From contig SVJR01000007.1 in assembly GCA_015068845.1 (NCBI GenBank), forward strand, positions 1-48,512: 48,512 bases of DNA. Direction: 5' to 3'. The stretch comes from Oscillospiraceae bacterium. Its GTDB lineage: Bacteria > Bacillota > Clostridia > Monoglobales > Monoglobaceae. The first letter of the stretch is position 1. The number at the start of each line of letters is the position of its first letter. This document shows, piece after piece, positions 16,185-23,550 of this stretch. The notes beneath the pieces were generated by a model that saw only the letters and a program-made list of their open reading frames with translations, did no database searches and was not told the origin of the DNA. Made by a program: the position numbers and the translations under genes.

Positions 16185-16385
16185 AATCTGACATAAAGGA
16201 GAATTAACGCGAAAGTTCCTTTCCCGTTAAGCCTCCGGCGAATTTAATTGCCCGTGCGAATTTTTCCGACCTGAAAGTCGGAAACGCACCTGGGCGAAAT
16301 ACTCTCTTATCATTCCTTGCCCTGCTGATAAGAGAGATTTAATTTACTATTTGTGCCGACGCAGGGCGGCGGAATGGAGATTAAT
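16185..16385 (+). ncRNA. structured hydE-hydG spacer, candidate cis-regulatory RNA
   Basis: Three consecutive hairpins fill the 201-bp spacer on the transcribed strand. A (16204-16230) is TTAACG...CGTTAA. B (16250-16295) has GCCC-GTGCG closing on CGCAC-CT-GGGC around an inner stem TTCCGAC/GTCGGAA. C has arms 16302-16311 and 16327-16336, 10 bp, with a 15-nt loop. The loop of C, ATTCC-TT-GCCCTGC, is complementary to GCAGGGC-GGC-GGAAT (16361-16375), directly before the hydG ribosome site GGAG (16376-16379). A 12-bp pseudoknot stem could therefore form next to that site. No known class is recognised. Hairpin B may be repeat-derived, since part of it recurs at 14678-14702. Confidence 0.6.
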
Positions 16386-17810
16386 ATGGCAATCTATGAT
16401 CCCAAATCTTTGGTGGCTGAGGAATTTATCAACCACGAGGAAATCTTAGAAACAATTGAATATGCTAAAGCAAACAAATCAAACCGCGAGCATATCTTCT
16501 CATTGATTGAACGCGCAAAGGACTGCAAGGGGCTCACCCATCGTGAGGCGGCAGTTCTGCTGGAATGCGATATTCCCGAAGCAAATGAAGCAATCCGCGA
16601 GCTTGCAATTCAAATTAAGAAAAAGCTGTACGGCAATCGAATTGTTATGTTTGCACCCTTGTATCTTTCAAATTACTGTGTAAACGGCTGCACCTACTGT
16701 CCGTATCACTACGGCAATAAGTGCATTACCCGCAAAAAGCTCTCTCAGGAAGAAATCAAGGCTGAAGTTATTGCGCTTCAGGATATGGGTCACAAGCGCT
16801 TAGCCATCGAGCTTGGAGAAGACCCTGTGAACAACCCCATCGAGTATGTTCTGGAGAGTATAGACACCATTTACAGCATTAAGCACAAGAACGGAGCAAT
16901 CCGCCGTGTTAATGTGAACATTGCGGCAACAACCGTTGAAAACTACCGCAAGCTGAAGGATGCCGGAATCGGAACATACATCCTCTTCCAGGAAACCTAT
17001 CACAAGGAAAACTACGAAACCCTTCACCCCACCGGTCCCAAGCACGATTATGCATATCATACCGAGGCTATGGACAGGGCTATGGACGGCGGAATTGACG
17101 ATGTTGGTATCGGCGTGCTCTTCGGGCTTGAAATGTATCGTTACGACTTCGTGGGACTTCTGATGCATGCAGAGCATTTGGAAGCAGCAAAGGGTGTTGG
17201 ACCTCACACCATCAGCGTTCCCAGAATTTGTCCGGCAGAGGGCATTGACAAGGATAGCTTCTCCAATGCGATTTCGGATGATATTTTTGAAAAGATTGTT
17301 GCCGTTATCAGAATTGCTGTCCCCTACACCGGTATGATTATCTCAACCCGTGAATCAAAGGCATCACGAGAGAGAGTTCTGCGGCTTGGCGTTTCACAAA
17401 TCAGCGGTGGTTCACGCACAAGTGTGGGCGGATATATTCACGATGAACCTGAAGATGAGAACTCTGCACAGTTTGATATAAGCGATACACGCCCGCTTGA
17501 CAGCGTTGTTAACTGGCTTCTGGAGCTCGGTTACATTCCCAGCTTCTGTACTGCTTGCTACCGCGAGGGCAGAACCGGTGACCGCTTTATGTCGCTTATC
17601 AAGTCCGGACAGATTGCAAACTGCTGCCAGCCTAATGCACTGATTACACTCAAGGAGTACCTGACCGACTACGCATCGCCTGAAACCGTAAAGAACGGCA
17701 TCAAGGTAATCGAAAAGGAAATCGAAAAGGTTCCAAACGAGAAGACCCGCGCACTGGCCAAGAAATATATTGAAGAAATCGAAAACGGAAGACGCGATTT
17801 CAGATTTTAA
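16386..17810 (+). CDS. hydG: [FeFe]-hydrogenase maturase HydG, tyrosine lyase
   Basis: 474 residues. Radical SAM enzyme that cleaves tyrosine to p-cresol and dehydroglycine, giving the CO and CN ligands of the H-cluster. The N-terminal radical SAM motif CVNGCTYC has C98, C102 and C105. The C-terminal auxiliary cluster is CTACYREGRTGDR with a further Cys in ANCCQPN. The ATG at 16386 (MAIYDPKSLV) is chosen because GGAG lies 6 bp upstream. The GTG at 16353 and the ATG at 16374 lie inside the structured spacer. The last codons are 17 bp from the Dabb gene. Confidence 0.95.
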   Translation: MAIYDPKSLVAEEFINHEEILETIEYAKANKSNREHIFSLIERAKDCKGLTHREAAVLLECDIPEANEAIRELAIQIKKKLYGNRIVMFAPLYLSNYCVNGCTYCPYHYGNKCITRKKLSQEEIKAEVIALQDMGHKRLAIELGEDPVNNPIEYVLESIDTIYSIKHKNGAIRRVNVNIAATTVENYRKLKDAGIGTYILFQETYHKENYETLHPTGPKHDYAYHTEAMDRAMDGGIDDVGIGVLFGLEMYRYDFVGLLMHAEHLEAAKGVGPHTISVPRICPAEGIDKDSFSNAISDDIFEKIVAVIRIAVPYTGMIISTRESKASRERVLRLGVSQISGGSRTSVGGYIHDEPEDENSAQFDISDTRPLDSVVNWLLELGYIPSFCTACYREGRTGDRFMSLIKSGQIANCCQPNALITLKEYLTDYASPETVKNGIKVIEKEIEKVPNEKTRALAKKYIEEIENGRRDFRF

Positions 17811-17827
17811 TATAAGGAGAGACTAAA

Positions 17828-18127
17828 ATGGTTAAACACATTATCATCTGGAATTTTAAGGAAGAATTTACTGCAGAAGAGAAAGCGTCGCACGCTGCAA
17901 AAATTAAAGCAGGGCTTGAAGGTCTTATGGGACAGATTGAGGGGCTGACAGAAATCAAAGTTTACACCAACCCCTTTGAATCGTCAAACGGTGATTTGAT
18001 GCTTGACAGCACCTTTACTGACGAGGCTGCACTCATGGGCTATCAGGTAAACCCCAAACACATCGAGGTTGCGACCTTTGTACGCTCGGTTGTTGGTGCA
18101 CGCAAGTGCTTTGATTTTGAAGTGTAA
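17828..18127 (+). CDS. Dabb-family (stress-responsive alpha/beta barrel) protein
   Basis: 99 residues with a single Dabb domain: MVKHIIIWNFKEEF, EIKVYTNPFESSNGDLMLDSTF, GYQVNPKHIEVATFVRSVV. The fold forms dimeric ferredoxin-like barrels; functions in bacteria are mostly unknown. It follows AAGGAGAG, 17 bp after hydG, and ends at a strong terminator, so it is the last gene of the maturation operon. Whether it contributes to hydrogenase assembly is unknown. Confidence 0.85.
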   Translation: MVKHIIIWNFKEEFTAEEKASHAAKIKAGLEGLMGQIEGLTEIKVYTNPFESSNGDLMLDSTFTDEAALMGYQVNPKHIEVATFVRSVVGARKCFDFEV

Positions 18128-18139
18128 AAAGAATTTAAA

Positions 18140-18178
18140 AGCAAAAAGGAAGGTAGATTTTCTACCTTCCTTTTTGCT
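18140..18178. terminator. terminator of the hyd operon
   Basis: 17-bp stem GCAAAAAGGAAGGTAGA and its complement. T-rich on the plus strand; the convergent Cys-rich gene ends inside it. Confidence 0.9.
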
Positions 18179-18378
18179 TTCCACACCGTTGACACTCTGA
18201 AATCTCACATTCTTCGCATTCTTCCATACTGCGCACCGGAAAGCAACACATATAAACTGCATTCTTCCCAACAGTGTTCTATTAACTCACCATTTTCATC
18301 ATAATGCTCTCCATTCCCCGGACAATCTTCTCCTCCATATCCCGGAATTAAAATTGTTCCCGTTACATCAATAATCAT
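18162..18378 (-). pseudogene. Cys-rich mini-protein gene interrupted by a frameshift
   Basis: It starts behind AAGGAGG as MIIDVTGTILIPGYGGEDCP, then GNGEHYDENGELIEHCWEEC. Read straight, it ends after 57 residues in YGRMRRM, which looks like out-of-frame sequence. A shift of one base near 18253 opens MCCFPVRSMEECEECEISEC followed by QRCGKQKG, continuing the Cys-rich character to a stop at 18162. I infer a roughly 70-residue metal-binding-type mini-protein, frameshifted in reality or by sequencing error. It has its own promoter, divergent from an XRE regulator across a palindromic operator. Confidence 0.6.
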
Positions 18379-18406
18379 AATAGTACCTCCTTCTTAACCT
18401 TTCTTT

Positions 18407-18450
18407 ATTATAACATATTTTCTTTTGTTGCGCAAGTGCGTATACGCAAC
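18407..18450. promoter_or_regulatory. palindromic operator over the promoter of the Cys-rich gene
   Basis: On the minus strand TTGCGC (18430-18435), 17 bp, TATAAT (18407-18412) drive the Cys-rich gene. A perfect 12-bp palindrome TGCGTATACGCA (18437-18448) and the wider pair GTTGCG (18427-18432) / CGCAAC (18445-18450) overlap and flank the -35. It lies between the two divergent genes and is the likely binding site of the XRE protein. Confidence 0.7.
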
Positions 18451-18487
18451 ATTGTAAAATAGCATAAAATATTCTTGAGGTGAAAAT

Positions 18488-18730
18488 ATGGATATTAAAG
18501 ATGCTATTGTGAAAAGATTTTTAGAGTTGTGTCAGCAAAGAAATATAAAAATAAACGAACTTGCCAACATTTCCGGTGTAACGCCCTCTACAGCATACAG
18601 TATGATGGATAAATCGAGAAGAGATATTTCGATAAGAACAATAAAAAAATTCTGTGACGGATTAGATATTACTTTAGGTGAATTTTTTTCGACCCCAGAG
18701 TTTGACGGATTAGAACAGGAAATTAAATAA
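18488..18730 (+). CDS. XRE-family HTH regulator
   Basis: 80 residues, essentially only a helix-turn-helix domain: KRFLELCQQRNIKINELANI, SGVTPSTAYSMMDKSRRDIS, IRTIKKFCDGLDITLGEFF. It follows TTGAGGTG. It probably represses itself and the divergent Cys-rich gene through the palindrome between them (inference). It ends at its own terminator. Confidence 0.9.
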   Translation: MDIKDAIVKRFLELCQQRNIKINELANISGVTPSTAYSMMDKSRRDISIRTIKKFCDGLDITLGEFFSTPEFDGLEQEIK

Positions 18731-18734
18731 TAGG

Positions 18735-18768
18735 AAACGGTGCAAAAAGTATTTTTGCACCGTTTTTT
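18735..18768 (+). terminator. terminator of the XRE gene
   Basis: Stem AAACGGTGCAAAAA with complement and T6. Confidence 0.9.
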
Positions 18769-18796
18769 AGGGGATAGGAAAAAATGATTCAGAATG

Positions 18797-18862
18797 AACA
18801 AACGGCAGCCCATAGGGCCCTCCCGACGGCGTACTGGTGTACGTCGAGTGGTGCCGTTTGTT
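18797..18862. repeat. 66-bp three-way-junction palindromic element
   Basis: An 11-bp outer stem (AACAAACGGCA / TGCCGTTTGTT) encloses two separate hairpins, GCCC-ATA-GGGC and CGACGgcGTAC-TGGT-GTACGTCG (imperfect). No T-run follows. The shape suggests a dispersed palindromic element or a small structured RNA; only one copy is present in the window. Confidence 0.6.
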
Positions 18863-18886
18863 TATAGTCAAAAGGCTTAAACAAAA

Positions 18887-18914
18887 GAAAAACCTCATAA
18901 TTATGAGGTTTTTC
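18887..18914. terminator. bidirectional terminator after wecB
   Basis: Perfect palindrome of AGAAAAACCTCATA and its complement, with U-runs in both directions. Confidence 0.85.
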
Positions 18915-18972
18915 TACATTTAGTTTATAGTTTTCACAGCCTTTTGCGGTCTGGACTTTTTTTACATCCCCG

Positions 18973-20091
18973 CTATTTATATTTCTCGATAATTGCTTTT
19001 ACAATTCTTTCAGATGCGTGGCCATCGCCGTAGGGGTTGACAGCTTTTGCCATCTTACTGTATTCGTTCTCATCGGTGAGAAGTGTTTTTGCCATATCGT
19101 ATATCACATCTTCATCGACACCGGCAATTTTTACCGTTCCTGCCTCAACCGCTTCGGGGCGTTCGGTTTCATTTCTCATAACCAGAACGGGCTTACCGAG
19201 AGACGGAGCTTCCTCCTGAAGTCCGCCGGAGTCAGTCATAACCATAAAGCTGCGACTGATTGCATTATGAAGCTCGTCTGCATTAACCGGCTCGATAAGC
19301 TTTACTCTGTCCATACCGCCGAGAATTTTGTTTGCAACCTCGCGTACAGCTGGATTTAGATGAACGGGATATACAACCTCGATATCCTCAAAATCTTCAA
19401 CCAATCTCTTTACTGCATTACAGATATTCTCAAGGGGTTTACCTAAGTTTTCACGACGATGAGCTGTCATAACGATTACTCGCTTGCTGTCCCAGTTCAT
19501 ACCTGCAAGACCTGCGTCCTTAAATTCATAGTCTGCACGAACGGTTGTCTGGAGCGCATCAATAACAGTATTGCCTGTGATATAAATTGTTGAATCATCT
19601 ACATTTTCACGAAGCAAATTGCCGCGGTTCTTTTCGGTTGGAGCAAAGTGCATATCCGCAATCACGCCGGTAAGTCTGCGGTTTACTTCTTCGGGGAACG
19701 GAGAATACTTGTCATAGGTTCTGAGTCCTGCCTCTACATGGCCAACTGTTATCTGATTGTAGAATGCAGCTAAACTACCCACAAAGGTTGTGGAAGTATC
19801 GCCGTGAACCAGTACGATGTCCGGTTTTGCTTCTTTCATCACCTCATCAAGACCTTCAAGACCTCTTGTTGTGATGCTGATAAGAGTCTGTCTGTCCTTC
19901 ATAATATTAAGGTCATAATCCGGCTTGATTTCAAAAATGTCAAGGACCTGGTCGAGCATCTGGCGGTGCTGTGCTGTTACGCATACGATTGATTCAATCT
20001 CCTCGTGTTTTTCAAGTTCTTTAACCAACGGCGCCATTTTTATAGCTTCGGGGCGTGTGCCAAAAATTGTCATTACCTTAATTTTCTTCAT
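18973..20091 (-). CDS. wecB: UDP-N-acetylglucosamine 2-epimerase (non-hydrolysing)
   Basis: 372 residues. Interconverts UDP-GlcNAc and UDP-ManNAc, supplying ManNAc for teichoic-acid linkage units or capsule. GT-B epimerase motifs: FGTRPEAIKMAPLV, VHGDTSTTF, GHVEAGLRT, FPEEVNRRL, TAHRREN and SGGLQEEAPSLGKP. It overlaps the end of the TagO-type transferase gene by 14 bp, pairing it with the enzyme that puts GlcNAc-1-P on undecaprenyl phosphate. Confidence 0.95.
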   Translation of the reverse strand: MKKIKVMTIFGTRPEAIKMAPLVKELEKHEEIESIVCVTAQHRQMLDQVLDIFEIKPDYDLNIMKDRQTLISITTRGLEGLDEVMKEAKPDIVLVHGDTSTTFVGSLAAFYNQITVGHVEAGLRTYDKYSPFPEEVNRRLTGVIADMHFAPTEKNRGNLLRENVDDSTIYITGNTVIDALQTTVRADYEFKDAGLAGMNWDSKRVIVMTAHRRENLGKPLENICNAVKRLVEDFEDIEVVYPVHLNPAVREVANKILGGMDRVKLIEPVNADELHNAISRSFMVMTDSGGLQEEAPSLGKPVLVMRNETERPEAVEAGTVKIAGVDEDVIYDMAKTLLTDENEYSKMAKAVNPYGDGHASERIVKAIIEKYK

Positions 20092-21157
20092 CTTTCTTTT
20101 CCTCCGTTACTGTTTCTTCTTTCGGTTCCATAACCACAAGACTCACTAGCAGGACAAGCAGAACTGCAAATACCAGTATAAGACCCCGCATTGCATCTTT
20201 AAGTGACATTACAACCGCCGTGAGACAAAGGATGCTTGTAAGGGTATAGAGAATAGTTACTGTTTGTCTCTGTGAAAAGCCCATATCGAGAAGTCGGTGA
20301 TGAAGATGACCTCTGTCCGGTGACATTATCGGCTTCTTTTTTGCAATTCTGCGCATTATCGCAAACAGCGTGTCGAATATGGGAAGACCCAGAATAAGAA
20401 CAGGAACCGCAATAGATATAAGTGCGTACATTTTCATAATACCCTGAATGGATATACAAGCGAGGACAAATCCCAAAAATGTTGAACCGGTATCGCCCAT
20501 AAATATTTTTGCCGGATTAAAGTTGTACGGCAGGAAGCCAAAGCCTGCACCGGCAAGAGCTGCTGTTATGATTGCAGCGTTGAGGTTTTGCGAGAGCAGA
20601 GTCATCGAAAGAAGTGCAACCGATGCAATAGTAGAAACTCCGCAAGCAAGACCGTCAAGACCGTCAATAAGATTAACTGCATTGGTTACGCCGATTATCC
20701 ATACCATTGTTATCGGGATTGACCACAGGCCTAAGTTTATATACTGAGGGCCAAACCATTTTGCAAGCGGATTGGCAACATAATCAATCTCAACTCCAAA
20801 ATAAATCACAATCGCTGCCGCAATAATCTGGAACAGAAGCTTCAGTTTGGCGCTTAAGTCACGCATATCATCAATCACGCCAACAGTTACTATAATAACG
20901 GTACCCAGAAGAAGTCCCATAACCTGGCGGTCGATAACCGCAAAGCAAAGCACACTGATTACAAAGCCGTAAAATATTGCAAGGCCGCCAATCAGAGGGA
21001 TAGGCTTTTTATGTATACGCCGTTCATCCTTGGGAATATCAATCGCTTTAATTTTGTTTGCAAGAGCGATAACCGTAGGTGTTGCCGAAAAAGAAATCAA
21101 AAATGCAACAGCCAATGCCAGAATTATAAAAATATTACCACTTATCAACATTTTCAT
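20078..21157 (-). CDS. tagO: undecaprenyl-phosphate GlcNAc-1-phosphate transferase (MraY/WecA/TagO family)
   Basis: 359-residue polytopic membrane enzyme starting cell-wall polymer synthesis by moving GlcNAc-1-phosphate to undecaprenyl phosphate. Family hallmarks are DIPKDERRIHKKPIPLIGGL, VGVIDDMRDLSAKLK, NAVNLIDGLDGLACGVS, FGFLPYNFNPAKIFMGDTGS and the basic loop PDRGHLHHRL. About ten hydrophobic segments; the C-terminus is acidic (EPKEETVTEEKKDEEN). WecA and TagO cannot be told apart by sequence; a Gram-positive setting with a ManNAc epimerase favours TagO. Confidence 0.92.
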   Translation of the reverse strand: MKMLISGNIFIILALAVAFLISFSATPTVIALANKIKAIDIPKDERRIHKKPIPLIGGLAIFYGFVISVLCFAVIDRQVMGLLLGTVIIVTVGVIDDMRDLSAKLKLLFQIIAAAIVIYFGVEIDYVANPLAKWFGPQYINLGLWSIPITMVWIIGVTNAVNLIDGLDGLACGVSTIASVALLSMTLLSQNLNAAIITAALAGAGFGFLPYNFNPAKIFMGDTGSTFLGFVLACISIQGIMKMYALISIAVPVLILGLPIFDTLFAIMRRIAKKKPIMSPDRGHLHHRLLDMGFSQRQTVTILYTLTSILCLTAVVMSLKDAMRGLILVFAVLLVLLVSLVVMEPKEETVTEEKKDEEN

Positions 21158-21175
21158 TCGTTCCTTTCAAAAATC

Positions 21176-22198
21176 TTACGGCTGAATAAATCCAACCTTG
21201 CGGTAAACCTTTGAAATGGTTTTCCGTGCCGTGTAATTAGCTTTTTCAGCACCAAGTTTATAAACCGACTCAAGATAATCTTTATTCTTCATCAAATCCT
21301 CGTATTTTTCCTGAATGGGTCTTAAAACCTCAACAACTGATTCTGCCACGGCATTTTTGAAGTCGCCGTAGCCCTTGCCCTGGAACTCTGCGGTTATCTC
21401 GTCCATTGTTTTACCGGTCATAGACGAGTAGATGCTCATAAGGTTTTCTACGCCTTCCTTGCCCTCGCCCGGGCGCACTTCAGCATCCGAATCGGTAACT
21501 GCACGCTTAATTTTTTTGACAATTTTATCAATCGGGTCAAGCATCAGGATGTATGAGTTCTCGTTGGGGTCGGATTTGGACATCTTCTGCATCGGGTCCT
21601 GAAGGCTCATTATTTTTGCGCCTACCTTTGGAATATAGGGTTCGGGAATCTTAAAGGTTTCGCTGTATGCATTGTTGAATCTGTTTGCAAGGTCACGAGT
21701 CAGCTCAAGATGCTGTTTCTGGTCCTTGCCGACAGGAACAAGGTCTGCCTGATAGAGCAGGATGTCCGCCGCCATAAGTGACGGATATGTAAAGAGCCCG
21801 GCATTGATGTTATCCGCGTGCTTGCGGCTTTTATCCTTGAACTGAGTCATTCTGGAAAGCTCACCCATATAGGTATTGCAGTCAAGCACCCAGCCAAGCT
21901 GTGTATGTGCCGGGACATGGGATTGGAAGAATACCGGTTCCTTCTCGGCATCGAGGCCGCTCGCAATAAATATCGCAAGTAAATCCATACAGTTTTTGCG
22001 GAGTTCTTTGGGGTCCTGTCTTACTGTAATTGCGTGGAGGTCGGCTATCATATAGTAGCTTTCGTATATGTCCTCTTTCTGGAGCTGAACCCAGTTGCGA
22101 AGAGCCCCCACATAGTTGCCCAGAGTCAGCTTGCCAGATGGTTGGATACCGCTGAGAATTCGCTTCTTCGGTTCGGTTATTTCAATATTATTTTCCAT
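21176..22198 (-). CDS. trpS: tryptophanyl-tRNA synthetase
   Basis: 340 residues from MENNIEITEPKK, with AAAGGA upstream. A TTG ten codons earlier lies over that ribosome site and is not used. Class Ic synthetase: HIGH-equivalent SGKLTLGNYVGAL, tRNA/Trp-site MIADLHAITVRQDP, DILLYQADLVPVGKDQKQH and KMSKS in MQKMSKSDPNEN. It charges tRNA-Trp. It lies 18 bp upstream of the TagO-type gene on the same strand. Confidence 0.96.
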   Translation of the reverse strand: MENNIEITEPKKRILSGIQPSGKLTLGNYVGALRNWVQLQKEDIYESYYMIADLHAITVRQDPKELRKNCMDLLAIFIASGLDAEKEPVFFQSHVPAHTQLGWVLDCNTYMGELSRMTQFKDKSRKHADNINAGLFTYPSLMAADILLYQADLVPVGKDQKQHLELTRDLANRFNNAYSETFKIPEPYIPKVGAKIMSLQDPMQKMSKSDPNENSYILMLDPIDKIVKKIKRAVTDSDAEVRPGEGKEGVENLMSIYSSMTGKTMDEITAEFQGKGYGDFKNAVAESVVEVLRPIQEKYEDLMKNKDYLESVYKLGAEKANYTARKTISKVYRKVGFIQP

Positions 22199-22232
22199 AA
22201 CAAAACATTCCTTTCTGTTTCTGCTCAAACAC

Positions 22233-22254
22233 GGGTCGATGTAGGCATCGACCC
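22233..22254. repeat. perfect 9-bp hairpin between aminotransferase and trpS
   Basis: GGGTCGATG-TAGG-CATCGACCC, immediately followed by the aminotransferase stop codon. There is no U-run on the minus strand, so it is not a standard terminator. It resembles short GC-rich palindromic intergenic elements common in gut Clostridia (family resemblance only). Confidence 0.55.
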
Positions 22255-23451
22255 CTACTTACCCATAAATTCATGGAGAACCTCGCCCAGAGCCTTAATA
22301 CCCTTTTCGATGTCCTCCTCAGATGCGGTTGAGTAGTTCATTCTAAATGTGCTGTATGTCGCCTTATCGTCAATCATACACGAAGTTCCGGGGACAAATG
22401 CCACATTCTTTTCGAGTGCTTTTTTCATAAGTTCCTTGCTGTCGTAGCCGTCCGGCATTGTGCAGTAAAGGAACAGACCGCCTTCGGGACAGGTATGTTC
22501 AACCTCTGACGGGAAGTACTTATCCATACAATCCATCATCAGCTTACACTTTTTACCATAGGCTGCACGGAGCTTTGCAATGTGCTCGTCGATTGAATTT
22601 CGTGTTACAAACTCGTATGCTATCATCTGCGACAGAACATTTGTATGAACATCTTCGGTCTGCTTACAGATTATCATTCGTTCAAGCAAAGCCACAGGCG
22701 CTGAGACAAATCCCAGACGCATACCGGGTGCAAGAATTTTGGAGAATGAGCCAAAATAGATTACTCTGTCATTTTTGTCCAAAGACTTCATTGTGGGAAT
22801 TTCCTCACCGCTGAACCGAAGCTCGCCATAAGGGTTATCCTCGTAAATCAGAAAATCATATTTATCAGCAAGCTCCAGAATCTTCTTACGCTTTTCGAGA
22901 GAAATTGTAATACCTGACGGATTCTGGAAGGTTGCAATAGTGTAAAGAACCTTTATGTTTTTGTGTTCCTTTAAAAGTTCTTCCAGTTTTTCTGTATCAA
23001 TACCATCTGACAGTACGGGAACACCATAAAGCTCTGCCCTATACGAGCGGAAGCAGTTGAGCCCGCCGATAAAGCTCGGCTCTTCGCAGATAACGCCGTC
23101 GCCGGGGTTAATAAGCGACTTGGTTGCAAGGTCAATACCCTGCTGACCGCCGCTACCGATAATCACATCATCGTCTTGGGTGAGGACTCCCTGACCTATC
23201 AGGCGTTCCTTAACCCATTGTCTGAGCGGGGCATATCCTTCGGTAATACCATACTGAAGGGCTGTGTTGCCCTGGGTTTCCAGAATTTCCTTTGCAAGCT
23301 CTGCGAATTCTTTCTTTGGGAACAGCTCGGGGTCGGGAGCTCCGCCTGCGAAGCTGATAATTCCGGGTTTTGCAAGAAGCTTAAAGATTTCTCTTATAGC
23401 TGATGCTTCAAGGTGTTTTACTCTGTCTGAAAACTTAGTTGTTATATCCAT
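22255..23451 (-). CDS. PLP-dependent aminotransferase, class I/II (LysN/MocR-like)
   Basis: 398 residues from the ATG at 23451, nine bases after AGGA. Fold-type I aminotransferase: ISFAGGAPDPELFP, GSGGQQGIDLATK, TIATFQNPSGITIS, YEDNPYGELRF and the PLP lysine in FGSFSKILAPGMRLGF, with FRMNYS at the end (substrate Arg). The pattern matches 2-aminoadipate or aromatic/branched-chain transaminases; the exact substrate is not assigned. There is no N-terminal DNA-binding domain, so it is not a MocR regulator. Confidence 0.9.
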   Translation of the reverse strand: MDITTKFSDRVKHLEASAIREIFKLLAKPGIISFAGGAPDPELFPKKEFAELAKEILETQGNTALQYGITEGYAPLRQWVKERLIGQGVLTQDDDVIIGSGGQQGIDLATKSLINPGDGVICEEPSFIGGLNCFRSYRAELYGVPVLSDGIDTEKLEELLKEHKNIKVLYTIATFQNPSGITISLEKRKKILELADKYDFLIYEDNPYGELRFSGEEIPTMKSLDKNDRVIYFGSFSKILAPGMRLGFVSAPVALLERMIICKQTEDVHTNVLSQMIAYEFVTRNSIDEHIAKLRAAYGKKCKLMMDCMDKYFPSEVEHTCPEGGLFLYCTMPDGYDSKELMKKALEKNVAFVPGTSCMIDDKATYSTFRMNYSTASEEDIEKGIKALGEVLHEFMGK

Positions 23452-23460
23452 TTTCTTCAA

Positions 23461-23550
23461 TCCTATCTTTTGAGCCGAGGGGAGTCAACCCCCATAGGCC
23501 TTAAATTTAAAGCACCGACAGACCTCAAGTGATTGAGGTCTGCAGATTTG
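23461..23550. repeat. hairpins between gltX and the aminotransferase
   Basis: AGACCTCAA-GTGA-TTGAGGTCT (about 23521-23542), with a smaller GGGG/CCCC hairpin beside it. U-runs are weak, so termination after gltX is uncertain. Confidence 0.45.
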
